Shown one piece after another: positions 16,289 to 24,084 of a stretch of DNA of 64,000 nucleotides. Each line of letters opens with the position of its first letter. Position 1 is the first letter of the stretch. Under the pieces are notes generated by a model. It saw only the letters and a list, made by a program, of their open reading frames with translations. It ran no database searches and was not told the DNA's origin. The translations under genes were made by a program, and so were the position numbers. The stretch is taken from NCBI RefSeq assembly GCF_003574315.2, contig NZ_AP025739.1, forward strand, positions 3,100,001 to 3,164,000, written 5' to 3'. Source of the DNA: Capsulimonas corticalis. GTDB lineage: Bacteria > Armatimonadota > Armatimonadia > Armatimonadales > Capsulimonadaceae.

Positions 16289-17257
16289 ATGATCGTAGGC
16301 TCCGAAACGCTGCGTGTTTTTAGCGGCAACGCCAATCCGATGCTGGCTCGCCGCATCGCTCAGTATCTTGACTTGCCCGTCGGCAAACTTCTGATCACGC
16401 GTTTTTCGGACGGGGAGATCCGCGTCAAAATCGAGGAAAGCGTGCGCGGGATGGATGTCTTTATCGTCCAGCCGACCTGCGCCCCGGCCAACGATAGTCT
16501 CATGGAGCTGCTGATCCTGGTGGACGCGTTCCGGCGCGCCTCCGCCAAGCGCATCACTCTCGTGATTCCCTATTACGGTTACTCGCGGCAGGATAAAAAA
16601 GTCGCGCCGCGCGAGCCCGTCACTGCCCGCCTTGTCGCCGATCTCATCACCACGGCCGGCGCGCATCGGGTCCTGGCGGTCGATCTGCACGCCGGTCAGA
16701 TCCAGGGCTTCTTCCAGCTTCCCCTCGACCATCTCTACGCCGGCCCTTTGGTGGCGTCGTACTTCGCCGAAAAGGGACTGACCGACGGCGATACCGTGGT
16801 CGTCTCGCCCGATGTCGGCGGCGTTGGACGGGCGCGGGGCATGGCGGAAATGCTTCAGGCGCAGATCGCGATCATCATCAAGCGGCGTCCCGAGCCCAAC
16901 AAAGTCGAAGTGATGGAAATCATCGGCGACGTCGTCGGCAAGACCTGCGTGATGGTGGACGACATGATCGACACCGGCGGCAGCCTCGTCTCCGGCGCCC
17001 ACGCCCTGCGCGAACGCGGCGCCCGCCGTGTCTTCGCCTGCTGCACCCACCCCGTCCTGTCCGGCGCCGCGCCCGACAATATCCAGAACTCCGCCGTCGA
17101 AGAACTCGTTGTCACCGACACCATCCCCGTCAGCGACGAAAAGCGAGAACGCTGCCCCAAAATCACCGTCCTCAGCGTCGCCCCCCTGCTCGCCAGCGCC
17201 ATTTGCCGCATCCATAAAGACGACAGCGTCAGTGAACTGTTTCAATCTTTTTGGTAG
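16289..17257 (+). CDS. prs: Ribose-phosphate pyrophosphokinase (PRPP synthetase)
   Basis: 322 aa, family-typical. Converts ribose-5-phosphate and ATP to PRPP for nucleotide, His and Trp synthesis. Motifs: RFSDGEIRVKI, YGYSRQDKK, the flexible loop APREPVTARLVADL, HAGQIQGFF, VVSPDVGGVGRA, and the PRPP-binding loop VMVDDMIDTGGSL. ATG start has GGGAGGA ~9 nt upstream. Lies 182 nt after glmU on the same strand. It is the last backbone-like gene; composition changes right after its stop. Confidence 0.97.
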   Translation: MIVGSETLRVFSGNANPMLARRIAQYLDLPVGKLLITRFSDGEIRVKIEESVRGMDVFIVQPTCAPANDSLMELLILVDAFRRASAKRITLVIPYYGYSRQDKKVAPREPVTARLVADLITTAGAHRVLAVDLHAGQIQGFFQLPLDHLYAGPLVASYFAEKGLTDGDTVVVSPDVGGVGRARGMAEMLQAQIAIIIKRRPEPNKVEVMEIIGDVVGKTCVMVDDMIDTGGSLVSGAHALRERGARRVFACCTHPVLSGAAPDNIQNSAVEELVVTDTIPVSDEKRERCPKITVLSVAPLLASAICRIHKDDSVSELFQSFW

Positions 17258-17490
17258 TTGTGATAATTATCAATAAGTAATAACAAGTTGACTTAACGCG
17301 TCTTATTTTCAACGTTTCAACTGTAAAGGAATTTGCTGGCTCGGGATTTAGGCCGTCCTCTGTTCGTAGTGGCACAACGCTCTTCTTTGGTCGGTTGTTT
17401 TACCCTTCCGAAGTTCGTCGGCCCGTAAGCCAATATTTTGTTGCCCCAGAAAATATGCCGTAGCCGTAATCGTATATCGGTGCATCGAAC

Positions 17491-18024
17491 ATGTCGATCT
17501 CGCAGTACGATGGCACTGCATTGACCAATCGTCATATGCGACACTCAACCGACACGTGCCTCGAAGAACTCCACGCCATAGCTCGACGTTTCCGATTTGT
17601 GATGGAGCATATCCGAGACAGAGATATTGATCTACCATCTGGACTGGGGATACTTAAACATTTTCCGATCTGCTGTTGCGACAAGACCTGTGTGCTGTTA
17701 GTACGCTACCTGGCCGAACGTGGATATTCGCAGGCGAGGTCGGTCAATGCCATGTTGATCCGCGACACCACGTGCCGCCACGAATGGGTCGAAGTCGATG
17801 GCGTAATCATCGACATCACGGCGGACCAGTTCAAGGCCCGTCCCAAACAGCTACCAGTGATTGTATCCGATCACAGTACGTTTCACCTCAGCTACCGCAG
17901 GGCGGAGAGCCGTCAGTACACTTCGGGTTGGACCGACTGGAATTATAACGAGGATTTTCGACGCGACCTGGAAGAGTTTTATGCGGTTGTGGTGCAACTG
18001 ATGGACGAGCCTACCGTGGCCTGA
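17491..18024 (+). CDS. Transglutaminase/papain-like fold protein, unknown role
   Basis: 177 aa. Residues ~50-120 show an ordered Cys-His-Asp set typical of transglutaminase-like folds: FPICCCDKTCVLLVRYLAE, then CRHEWVEVDGVIIDITADQF. The WVEVDG..IDITADQF block is the recognisable part: related bacterial proteins carry HAWLE..G.IIDITADQF. The aromatic C-terminal part (GWTDWNYNEDFRRDLEEFY) is not assigned. No good Shine-Dalgarno precedes the ATG at 17491; an ATG at 17536 is an alternative. First gene past the composition break. Substrate and pathway unknown; a peptidase or cross-linking role is only inferred from fold. Confidence 0.65.
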   Translation: MSISQYDGTALTNRHMRHSTDTCLEELHAIARRFRFVMEHIRDRDIDLPSGLGILKHFPICCCDKTCVLLVRYLAERGYSQARSVNAMLIRDTTCRHEWVEVDGVIIDITADQFKARPKQLPVIVSDHSTFHLSYRRAESRQYTSGWTDWNYNEDFRRDLEEFYAVVVQLMDEPTVA

Positions 18025-18092
18025 AAAGCCGCAGACACCCAAGTGATTGTGGAGAAAAGAAAGGTAGGCGAAAGCAATAGGATTGGTCGCTC

Positions 18093-19082
18093 CTATTTCG
18101 GTGCCAGAATGTAGCCATCGGCGTTGAATTTGTACCCAGATGGCTGCGCGGTCAGGTCGGAAAAATTATCTTTGTTGCTTTGCGCCATCGGGTCAGACAC
18201 GTAGTAATTGGGCGTAGAAACGTAGTTGGGCGCTATCAATGGCGTCCCCTGCATCGGCACATTCCAGTTCTTGCTCGGCGTTGTGCCTGAAGGCGTCTGG
18301 ATGCCGCCCGTGTTGTCATACCGAAAGTTGTTGGGCGACTGAACCATCTGTGAGAGGGCCGAGAAATTGGTGTTGCTCATGGGATCTGGGGCGTATACGT
18401 CTGGCATGGTTACCAATGGAGGCTGTGGCGCCCTATACCCTTGCAGCGCTTGGCCAGGATCGCCCTTTGCTGCCATGCTTGGGTCGGCGTGCAGTGCATT
18501 GATTGCTGCTGTAGGGTTTGTCGTAGAGCCTGGTGAGCCTGGAGTCGGCATGGTCTGCGCGGCGTTAAGCGCAAAGCCAGTGGGTATCCCGACCTTCGCC
18601 GCCTCTGTCACGAGATTAAACCCCTCAATGAGTCCGCCGATGCCCTCCAGAATCGCACTGCCTCTTCCCAGACGTTTGATGCCTTGCCCCAATCTACGTA
18701 ACGATGCTGACCACGCTTCAGGCACACTCACTCGGTACTCTCCTGGATTGCGGACCACTTGCCGCAGTGTTGTGGTTTCGGCTTCGACCCCAGTTGCCGT
18801 GGCTAGGCCATGAACAGGCATGGAATCGAGCAAGCGAGCAAGATCAGGGCGGGCGCGCTCAAGCCAGGAAAGGGCAGTGGGAAGGTCACGGAGGGCTTGG
18901 TTCTCGATGGTGCTCGTTAGCGATGCGACACGGCGAAATTTGCTGGGATACATACTGATCGATTCGCATTTTCCTGCCCAATAACCTGGCAAGCCGCACG
19001 AGACAAGAAGACTCTCATTCATCGGATTATGGTCAAAACTCTGGAATATTCCAGAGTTTTGCGAATCCGCCACAGCCCTCAT
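18093..19082 (-). CDS. Hypothetical protein translationally coupled to sigma factor
   Basis: 329 aa. Its ATG overlaps the stop of the upstream sigma-factor gene in an ATGA arrangement, which supports this start; Met21 and Met44 are alternatives. The N-terminal half has a helical segment (RDLPTALSWLERARPDLARLLD) and a Gly-rich hydrophobic stretch (RLGRGSAILEGIGGLIEGFNLVTEAA). The C-terminal ~170 residues are low-complexity, rich in Pro, Asn, Ser and Gln with recurring aromatic spots (MPDVYAPDPMSNTNF, YVSDPMAQSNKDNF), as in secreted or structural proteins. A 26-bp palindrome lies in its first codons. Family not recognised; it may be a target or partner of the sigma factor. Confidence 0.65.
   Translation of the reverse strand: MRAVADSQNSGIFQSFDHNPMNESLLVSCGLPGYWAGKCESISMYPSKFRRVASLTSTIENQALRDLPTALSWLERARPDLARLLDSMPVHGLATATGVEAETTTLRQVVRNPGEYRVSVPEAWSASLRRLGQGIKRLGRGSAILEGIGGLIEGFNLVTEAAKVGIPTGFALNAAQTMPTPGSPGSTTNPTAAINALHADPSMAAKGDPGQALQGYRAPQPPLVTMPDVYAPDPMSNTNFSALSQMVQSPNNFRYDNTGGIQTPSGTTPSKNWNVPMQGTPLIAPNYVSTPNYYVSDPMAQSNKDNFSDLTAQPSGYKFNADGYILAPK
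19035..19060. repeat. 26-bp perfect palindrome, copy 1
   Basis: AAAACTCTGGAAT followed by its exact reverse complement. Lies within the first 50 nt of the 329-aa gene, or just upstream of its alternative start at Met21. Identical to the copy at 19899-19924. Confidence 0.95.
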
Positions 19083-19681
19083 ATCTTCACGGCACTGAGA
19101 TAATTACGCAATTTTGCTGTCCCATCCCTGAGCGCAGCATAGACTCGCCATCGCGATATCCCCAATATCTCTGTCGCCTCCATGTGTGTATGTTCGTCCA
19201 GAAGCACGCATTCGATTACTCTTCGTTCGATTTCCGACAGGCGCGACAATGCGCTGCTGGCGAGCACCCGAGCATCCGCAGAGGCCGCAAAATCATCATC
19301 CGATGCTGCGCCGATGTCTTCAGCTTCAATGAAGGCGCGTTGCGGTATTTGTGCGTGGACCTCTGGTTTATCGCGATCAGCCCAAAGTTTTTCAGGGATG
19401 CGTATTACGTCGTCTTGTCCACCACGTGCATAGTGGCTCACCGCAAACATGGCTCGGTTGTAGGCATGGGTGGTTAATGATGCCACCTGCCCATCGTGTG
19501 TCCTGATCGCTTCCAACACTCCGATTTTAGCGATCTGAACGAGGTCTTGATAGCTCGCGTTGCCACGGTGCTTCCGCACGACTGCATGGGCGAGATGCTC
19601 GTATTTTTTAAGGAGTTGCTCTTCGCCTCGAACTGGGCGCTGGGCGCGTTGCGCAACTGATTGCTTGCTGTCACCTATCAT
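19079..19681 (-). CDS. Sigma-70 family RNA polymerase sigma factor (regions 2 and 4)
   Basis: 200 aa from the ATG at 19681; the frame stays open to an upstream ATG at 19729, but neither start has an ideally placed Shine-Dalgarno (AGGAG is 14 nt before 19681). Region 2 is seen in YEHLAHAVVRKHRGNASYQDLVQIAKIG (split: residues ~27-54) and THAYNRAMFAVSHYAR; region 4 helix-turn-helix in EIERRVIECVLLDEHTHMEA and EILGISRWRVYAALRDG. No ECF anti-sigma gene is adjacent; instead it is coupled by ATGA to the 329-aa unknown protein. Two copies of one palindrome flank the gene start regions, suggesting shared or auto-regulation. Could direct mobile-element or stress genes. Confidence 0.85.
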   Translation of the reverse strand: MIGDSKQSVAQRAQRPVRGEEQLLKKYEHLAHAVVRKHRGNASYQDLVQIAKIGVLEAIRTHDGQVASLTTHAYNRAMFAVSHYARGGQDDVIRIPEKLWADRDKPEVHAQIPQRAFIEAEDIGAASDDDFAASADARVLASSALSRLSEIERRVIECVLLDEHTHMEATEILGISRWRVYAALRDGTAKLRNYLSAVKI

Positions 19682-19729
19682 GCTGAATCGTATTACTCCT
19701 TGTATTGCGATTATTGTTTTGAGGATCAT

Positions 19730-20028
19730 ACTTTCATGATTCCATTGTGTGGATATTATTCCTCAAGATTTTCGAAAAAAATACCTGGTACGAGAATTAT
19801 TTTTGGCAAAGCCAAGCTGTCTGAGTAAGAAGTAAAGAACGAGACCATGAAGAGATTGATCAGATGAAGGAGAAGGCTGGTGTGAGGTGGAGAACGCAAA
19901 AACTCTGGAATATTCCAGAGTTTTGTCATCGGACTGCAGAGCGCGGGACAACCGACTGCCTTATTTGTGTATGTCGGCAGACGCCATGCCGCGCATGGAC
20001 GCCACAATCAAGTTGCCCCGCAAGGTCA
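19730..20028. other. 299-bp region without a supported gene
   Basis: AT-richer upstream region of the sigma-factor gene. Holds the palindrome at 19899-19924; short frames here lack ribosome sites and recognisable products. Probably contains the sigma-gene promoter, but no clear -35/-10 pair could be assigned. Confidence 0.6.
19899..19924. repeat. 26-bp perfect palindrome, copy 2
   Basis: AAAACTCTGGAAT followed by its reverse complement, 218 nt upstream of the sigma-factor ATG at 19681. Identical over all 26 bp to copy 1. Confidence 0.95.
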
Positions 20029-20328
20029 TTATAGCATAGGCGTTATTCGGGGCCGCGCTCTTGTAGCCATTGTTTTCTTGGCGCGCTCGATTGCAGCGTG
20101 ATATTGAGCATTGTCCGCTTTCAAGTCGTGTCGCCACAACCCGCCTCCTAGCGGAGAAAGCTCCCAATGCTTGCCTTGAGGTGCGCGGTGGGGTGGGGTA
20201 GAACCTTGTGGACATGCCTTGCGACCACAAGTGTAAAATGCCTTTGTCGAGTAAAAAAATGCAGGTATCCTGATCTCGTGTTCACAATGCGGACATTGCG
20301 TCGCAACTGATGTCTTTTTCTTGCTCAT
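20029..20328 (-). CDS. Small zinc-ribbon hypothetical protein
   Basis: 99 aa from the ATG at 20328 (GAGG 7 nt upstream). N-terminal MSKKKTSVATQCPHCEHEI and ...YTCGRKACPQG give a CxxC...C(x4)C zinc-ribbon of ~30 residues; the rest is basic with a helical DNAQYHAAIERAKKTMATRA. Might bind nucleic acid. Follows the 73-aa gene by 23 nt on the same strand, making a two-gene unit upstream of the sigma-factor gene. Family not recognised. Confidence 0.6.
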   Translation of the reverse strand: MSKKKTSVATQCPHCEHEIRIPAFFYSTKAFYTCGRKACPQGSTPPHRAPQGKHWELSPLGGGLWRHDLKADNAQYHAAIERAKKTMATRARPRITPML

Positions 20329-20351
20329 TTTAGTGCCTCTGTCCTCGCAAA

Positions 20352-20573
20352 TCAATATCCCGCTAACTCTTTATAAGATGCCATATCCCCGTAGATTCGT
20401 GACGCCGTTACCGCAGCCCACGCCGCGACCCTGGCAGATGCTCCATACTGATAGGCAGGTAGGGCATAGTTGGTCCACACGGCATGGAGTGTCGCAGGAC
20501 CATCGTGGCCGCCAAGGGCCTTGTACTCCGCAAGCCAAGCCAAATACCATCGTCGCGTTGGTGTTGTTCTCAT
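20352..20573 (-). CDS. Small hypothetical protein
   Basis: 73 aa with a well-placed GGAGAG 7 nt before the ATG. Aromatic and alanine-rich (RRWYLAWLAEYKALGG, ARVAAWAAVTASRIYGD), probably helical. No motif recognised. Ends 23 nt before the zinc-ribbon gene, so likely co-transcribed with it. Confidence 0.55.
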   Translation of the reverse strand: MRTTPTRRWYLAWLAEYKALGGHDGPATLHAVWTNYALPAYQYGASARVAAWAAVTASRIYGDMASYKELAGY

Positions 20574-20599
20574 TTTTTATCTCTCCAAAAAACATTTAG

Positions 20600-20626
20600 G
20601 CCCCCGCACGGTCGAGGCGCGGGGGC
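20600..20626 (-). terminator. GC-rich hairpin, probable minus-strand terminator
   Basis: GCCCCCGC (20600-20607) pairs with GCGGGGGC (20619-20626); on the minus strand it is followed after 6 nt by TTTTTT (20593-20588). It lies just upstream of the 73-aa gene's ribosome site, so it could also act as an attenuator for that unit. Confidence 0.55.
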
Positions 20627-20967
20627 TTGATCCTAGCTCAGCACCAGGAAATCTGCGCAGTCTCGACCGCTGCTGGATTTGTTTTCGTGCCTCTAACGAA
20701 AAAGCGCACAAAAAATTAGCGATCAAAATGGAAGAGGCGGCAAAGGGCGCTAAATTACGAGTTTCCGCTTCTCCCGCGATGTCGGGCATGGATGTTTACA
20801 TATGGCTTAGGCCAGTGACCATGCCACCACCTATCGGTTTGGCACGAATACTGGGCGGCATTGTCGGTGCGGTGGTGGCGTTAGTGAGGTGGGCGGCGCA
20901 TTGAAACGTGTGATAAAATATTCTCGGACAGTGATCCAAAACTGTCGCAATAAGGCTATGCAGCGAG

Positions 20968-22032
20968 ATGCTGCTGAATGTTAATTTCATGTTCCGAGCC
21001 ATCCATAAAACCACTGGTGAATCCGTTATTTCGATTGACTCGATCTGGGCTGAGCGTACCGATGAGCTACGTGCTCTTGATCAGCAGGATCTTCTTCTGT
21101 GCCGAGGCTGCGGTTCGGCTGTGCGTCTTCACGCGGGAAAGATTCGAGCACGATATTTTGCCCACAAACATTTACAAAATTGCTCCCTCGACCACGTAAG
21201 CCCTGAAACCCTTCAAGTCCGTGCCATGCTCTACATGCGTCTTGTGGAGGTGTTTGGTAGTGAAGTCCAGATCGAGAAGGACTGGGAACACGGACGAGCC
21301 ATCGATTGCTTTGTGGATCTACCATCAGGCTCCGTTGCTTATTGGGTCGTAGACCGAGGCATACAGCCTCAAGAGCGCCATGTTCTCATGGAACGTCTCG
21401 GTGAGATCGCACAGCACGTTCATTGGGTATTCACCAGCACGCTGTACTCACCCAGTTTTGGCAACGCCAATGCGTTGAACCTCTCAACAACCGAACGTGA
21501 TCTGATGAGTCGCTCTGTATTTGATAAGCGACTCATAAACGGCCAGGCGGTTACTGGGCACTCCCTCCACTACGTCGATCCAGAGACTGGCATCGTCACC
21601 ACACACCGCCACCTCCACTGCGTCCATCCCCCACAAGTCTTTGAAGGCGCTATTTGGCGCACGCCGATGGCTGACATCCTCATTGCCCCGAAAAACGGCG
21701 AAATCGTGCATCCTGGCGAGCGCGAACGGCTGGCCGAAGTACAGGCCGTTCTAGCGCGCCAGAAGGAACAACGGCGGCTGGCAGACGAAGAGATCGAGCG
21801 AAGGCGAATTGCAGCGCTCCAGGCGGTTGAGGAGGCCCAACGGAAGCAAGCCGAACAGCGTGCAGAGATCGAGCGCACCAGAGTGGCTAACGTTGGAGCT
21901 TTGGCGTCGAACGTTGGTATCTGCAAGTTTTGTGGGCAAAAAACCACTGACTGGTATTACCGCAATGGTCTCACGGGAGAATGTGGCTGTAATGCGTGCC
22001 TGAGGTTGGGGAGGGCTAAGTCAGGAGGATGA
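20968..22032 (+). CDS. CoiA-like competence/nuclease family protein
   Basis: 354 aa; Met8 (20989) gives MFRAIHKTTGES, closer to usual CoiA starts. CoiA proteins act in recombination of DNA taken up during competence. Seen: an N-terminal zinc-finger-like LLCRGCGSAVRLHAGKIRARYFAHK (split at residues ~42-66), then VQIEKDWEHGRAIDCFVDLP and VAYWVVDRGIQP resembling the nuclease-like core, a charged coiled coil (QKEQRRLADEEIERRRIAAL), and an extra C-terminal zinc ribbon (CKFCGQKT...CGCNACLRLG) not usual in CoiA. No strong Shine-Dalgarno. Isolated gene in the accessory region. Assignment is by motif resemblance. Confidence 0.6.
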   Translation: MLLNVNFMFRAIHKTTGESVISIDSIWAERTDELRALDQQDLLLCRGCGSAVRLHAGKIRARYFAHKHLQNCSLDHVSPETLQVRAMLYMRLVEVFGSEVQIEKDWEHGRAIDCFVDLPSGSVAYWVVDRGIQPQERHVLMERLGEIAQHVHWVFTSTLYSPSFGNANALNLSTTERDLMSRSVFDKRLINGQAVTGHSLHYVDPETGIVTTHRHLHCVHPPQVFEGAIWRTPMADILIAPKNGEIVHPGERERLAEVQAVLARQKEQRRLADEEIERRRIAALQAVEEAQRKQAEQRAEIERTRVANVGALASNVGICKFCGQKTTDWYYRNGLTGECGCNACLRLGRAKSGG

Positions 22033-22607
22033 TGGCGTAGGGTATGCCGCCGAAATATGCTCAACAAGGCCCTTAAAGACAGCCGCATGGGAAATATGTC
22101 GTCAGCGTGAAACTTGCGCGTTGTGGGCAGGAAAAATAGCCTTTCTAAGCCGATCCCGAGCACGGGGCGCGGCGATCACAGGCGGACAGGGGCCTTCGGC
22201 GGTGCGGGCAGGTATATCCGTAGTGTTGTTTGTGTCGCCACCTACGGGGCGACTCTCCGAGTAAGAGAGATGCGGCTCGTTCGTGGTTCTTTTTTGTCCA
22301 GAAGGCTGCGGTGGGTTGAAGATAGGATGGAATCGAATGTCATCTCTTATCAACTGGTGATCTCCCGAGTGAGCAAGGAGCGCAGCGACGCGGCGAACGG
22401 GGAGAGCGCCACTTGAAAAGAATCGGCGCAAGCGCCTCCCTTTTCAAGACTCTATGGCGAAAATCCTGACAAAGGAACTACGGATTTGGTATCCCGCCCC
22501 GTGGGGCGATCCAATAGATTCCTATTACTTTATTCTGATTCCTTCTGAATTGTATAGGAACACGCAGGCTTCATTTTTGGCAGTTTTTCGACCTTCACCA
22601 TCTAAAA
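22033..22607. other. 575-bp region without a supported gene
   Basis: No frame here has both a start signal and convincing coding character. It holds a strong hairpin at 22412-22448: outer arms CTTGAAAAG/CTTTTCAAG and inner GGCGC/GCGCC. Possible remnant DNA left by an excised or decayed mobile element; the following segment carries clustered CGGCCACTG repeats. Confidence 0.5.
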
Positions 22608-22704
22608 CGGCCACTGGATCTAGTGGCCGAAATAAATAACGGCCACTGAGATTTTTGCGCATCGGCCACTGAATTTGCTCAAAAACGGCCACTGACGGCC
22701 ACTG
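22608..22704. repeat. Cluster of CGGCCACTG repeats, iteron-like or IS21-type end
   Basis: CGGCCACTG at 22608, 22640, 22663, 22686 and 22696, plus an inverted AGTGGCCG at 22622-22629. The copies at 22640, 22663 and 22686 are spaced exactly 23 bp apart. The first and last copies extend to 17 nearly identical bp. Multiple subterminal repeats of this kind occur at ends of IS21-family elements, and regular spacing also fits iterons; no istA/istB or recognised rep gene is present. Confidence 0.85.
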
Positions 22705-22707
22705 GAT

Positions 22708-23724
22708 TTAGAGGCAATCCTCAGGCACAGAATACGCCGTTCCTCCTCTGGAACCTGGCCCCGCAAGAAGTTGCCCTTCGGCACAAAGGCCGTGAACTGC
22801 ATTGTCCACAGTGTCGTTACTGATCTGCCCAAAAAATCGTCTCATAGCCTCTCTGATTGCTCGTAGAGAGCGTTTAGTGATATCATCCGTTTGTTTCGCC
22901 CGCACGTAATCAATGACCCACTTGCTCACGATTTCCTGTGTCCGTTCGGGAGCGGCTTTGATGATGTTGCGCTGTGGGCAGTATTTCCACAACATCATTC
23001 TGGGTTTGCCTTTTGGATGTCGCCATACCACACCGCTCCCAGGATCTTTACTCAACTCACCAAGCATACGGCCAACCTCTTGCCACTTCGAGCGGCACTG
23101 GAGTTGTTCCGCTATCTGAGCGCTTGTATATTCAGATAGACGGTCGCTCCGCAGAAATTTTTTGATGGCAATCTTGAGTTCATGGGGGAGGTAGGTCTTC
23201 CCATCTGTCTGGCGAGCGGGTTTCGTGGCAGCCTTCCGTTGCTCCCACCGCTCCTGCTGGAGAGGTTTTAGCCATCCATCTGCTTTAATCGTGCGCGCCA
23301 CAAACGTGTTGATCAGCTTGGGCCAGTCGGCTTCAGGAATGATTTGATTGATCAGAAATTCGTCGTGCCAGTCGGCCCAGGAGCGTGCCATCGCGTTGAG
23401 ATTTTCGGAGAGGGTGGAATCGACCTCTTCTAGGGCGGCAAAATTCTCACAACAGAGCTTCACGGCCACGGCGTCGAGGAGCCTCATGATGTTGGCAGGC
23501 TCATAGAGCACTGCAATGCGATGAGCGCGGCGGTATTCGTCGTATATCGCGCGTCCTTTGGCGCGTTTGTCTAAGATGTCCGAGTGTCTGGTACGAGCGA
23601 GGTCAATTCCTCCTACGCGCCACCGTTCGGCATGTGCCCAGGCGGATACGCGCTCAATCATGTGGCTTGGAGCCACGCCGCTCATTACGTCGTAAAGAGT
23701 TGTGTTTGGATCAATCTCGGTCAT
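22708..23724 (-). CDS. Hypothetical protein next to repeat cluster
   Basis: 338 aa from the ATG at 23724; the frame is open to 23793 and no clear ribosome site separates the choices. Predominantly helical and charged. The C-terminal half contains segments that look like winged-helix repeats (YTSAQIAEQLQCRSKWQEVG and ITKRSLRAIREAMRRFFGQI), so DNA binding is possible. The stop codon lies 4 nt from the last CGGCCACTG repeat. I do not recognise the family. A replication-initiator or transposition-linked role would fit the neighbouring repeats but is conjecture. Confidence 0.6.
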   Translation of the reverse strand: MTEIDPNTTLYDVMSGVAPSHMIERVSAWAHAERWRVGGIDLARTRHSDILDKRAKGRAIYDEYRRAHRIAVLYEPANIMRLLDAVAVKLCCENFAALEEVDSTLSENLNAMARSWADWHDEFLINQIIPEADWPKLINTFVARTIKADGWLKPLQQERWEQRKAATKPARQTDGKTYLPHELKIAIKKFLRSDRLSEYTSAQIAEQLQCRSKWQEVGRMLGELSKDPGSGVVWRHPKGKPRMMLWKYCPQRNIIKAAPERTQEIVSKWVIDYVRAKQTDDITKRSLRAIREAMRRFFGQISNDTVDNAVHGLCAEGQLLAGPGSRGGTAYSVPEDCL

Positions 23725-23819
23725 CGGCAAACCAAAAGCCCCGCCGAGCAGACGCAACCTACTCGACAGGGCATGGTACCGCCGCCCGACCAAAGGCGAC
23801 TCCGTGGCTGAACGGCAGG

Positions 23820-24026
23820 TTGCGTCTGCCGCTCAGCAATATTGTAAGCAGGGCTGGTCAGGCCACGCTCGTTGTTTCTGAAGGGAATTACCAGGCAGAA
23901 GCGGTCGTGCCCTGCCTGATCTCTGGAACTGTTTTCGTGCGTTTTTCGGGGATGCGCACAGCCAATTCGCCCATTGTAGAGCGCGGAACCTTTATTCGTT
24001 TATCATCTGTCGGTGGGACGCAATAG
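23820..24026 (+). CDS. Possible small beta-rich protein
   Basis: 68 aa if started at TTG 23820; no ATG is available and the ribosome site is weak (GGCAGG too close). The translation (AGQATLVVSEGNYQAEAVVP, GTVFVRFSGMRTANSP) looks protein-like with alternating hydrophobics. The start codon lies inside the right arm of a 13-bp inverted repeat (GCAGACGCAACCT at 23748-23760 and its complement at 23817-23829). Low confidence; may be noncoding. Confidence 0.3.
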   Translation: MRLPLSNIVSRAGQATLVVSEGNYQAEAVVPCLISGTVFVRFSGMRTANSPIVERGTFIRLSSVGGTQ

Positions 24027-24084
24027 TTTGCAATCCGTTGCTGGTGCATAATCGAGCGGGGTGATGCCTGTGAGTTGTACTCTG

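Noticed and set aside
16241-17245. 334-codon minus-strand frame opposite prs
   Set aside because: Shadow of prs, which is certain from its motifs.
20619-20645. Possible tRNA (CTAGCTCAG resembling a D-arm)
   Set aside because: No acceptor stem pairing or T-arm could be built around it.
20729-20904. 58-aa hydrophobic plus-strand frame before the CoiA-like gene
   Set aside because: Weak ribosome site and no similarity; could be real but not supportable.
22102-22431. Overlapping frames on both strands of about 100 codons
   Set aside because: No ribosome sites, no protein-like pattern; described as a gene-free stretch.
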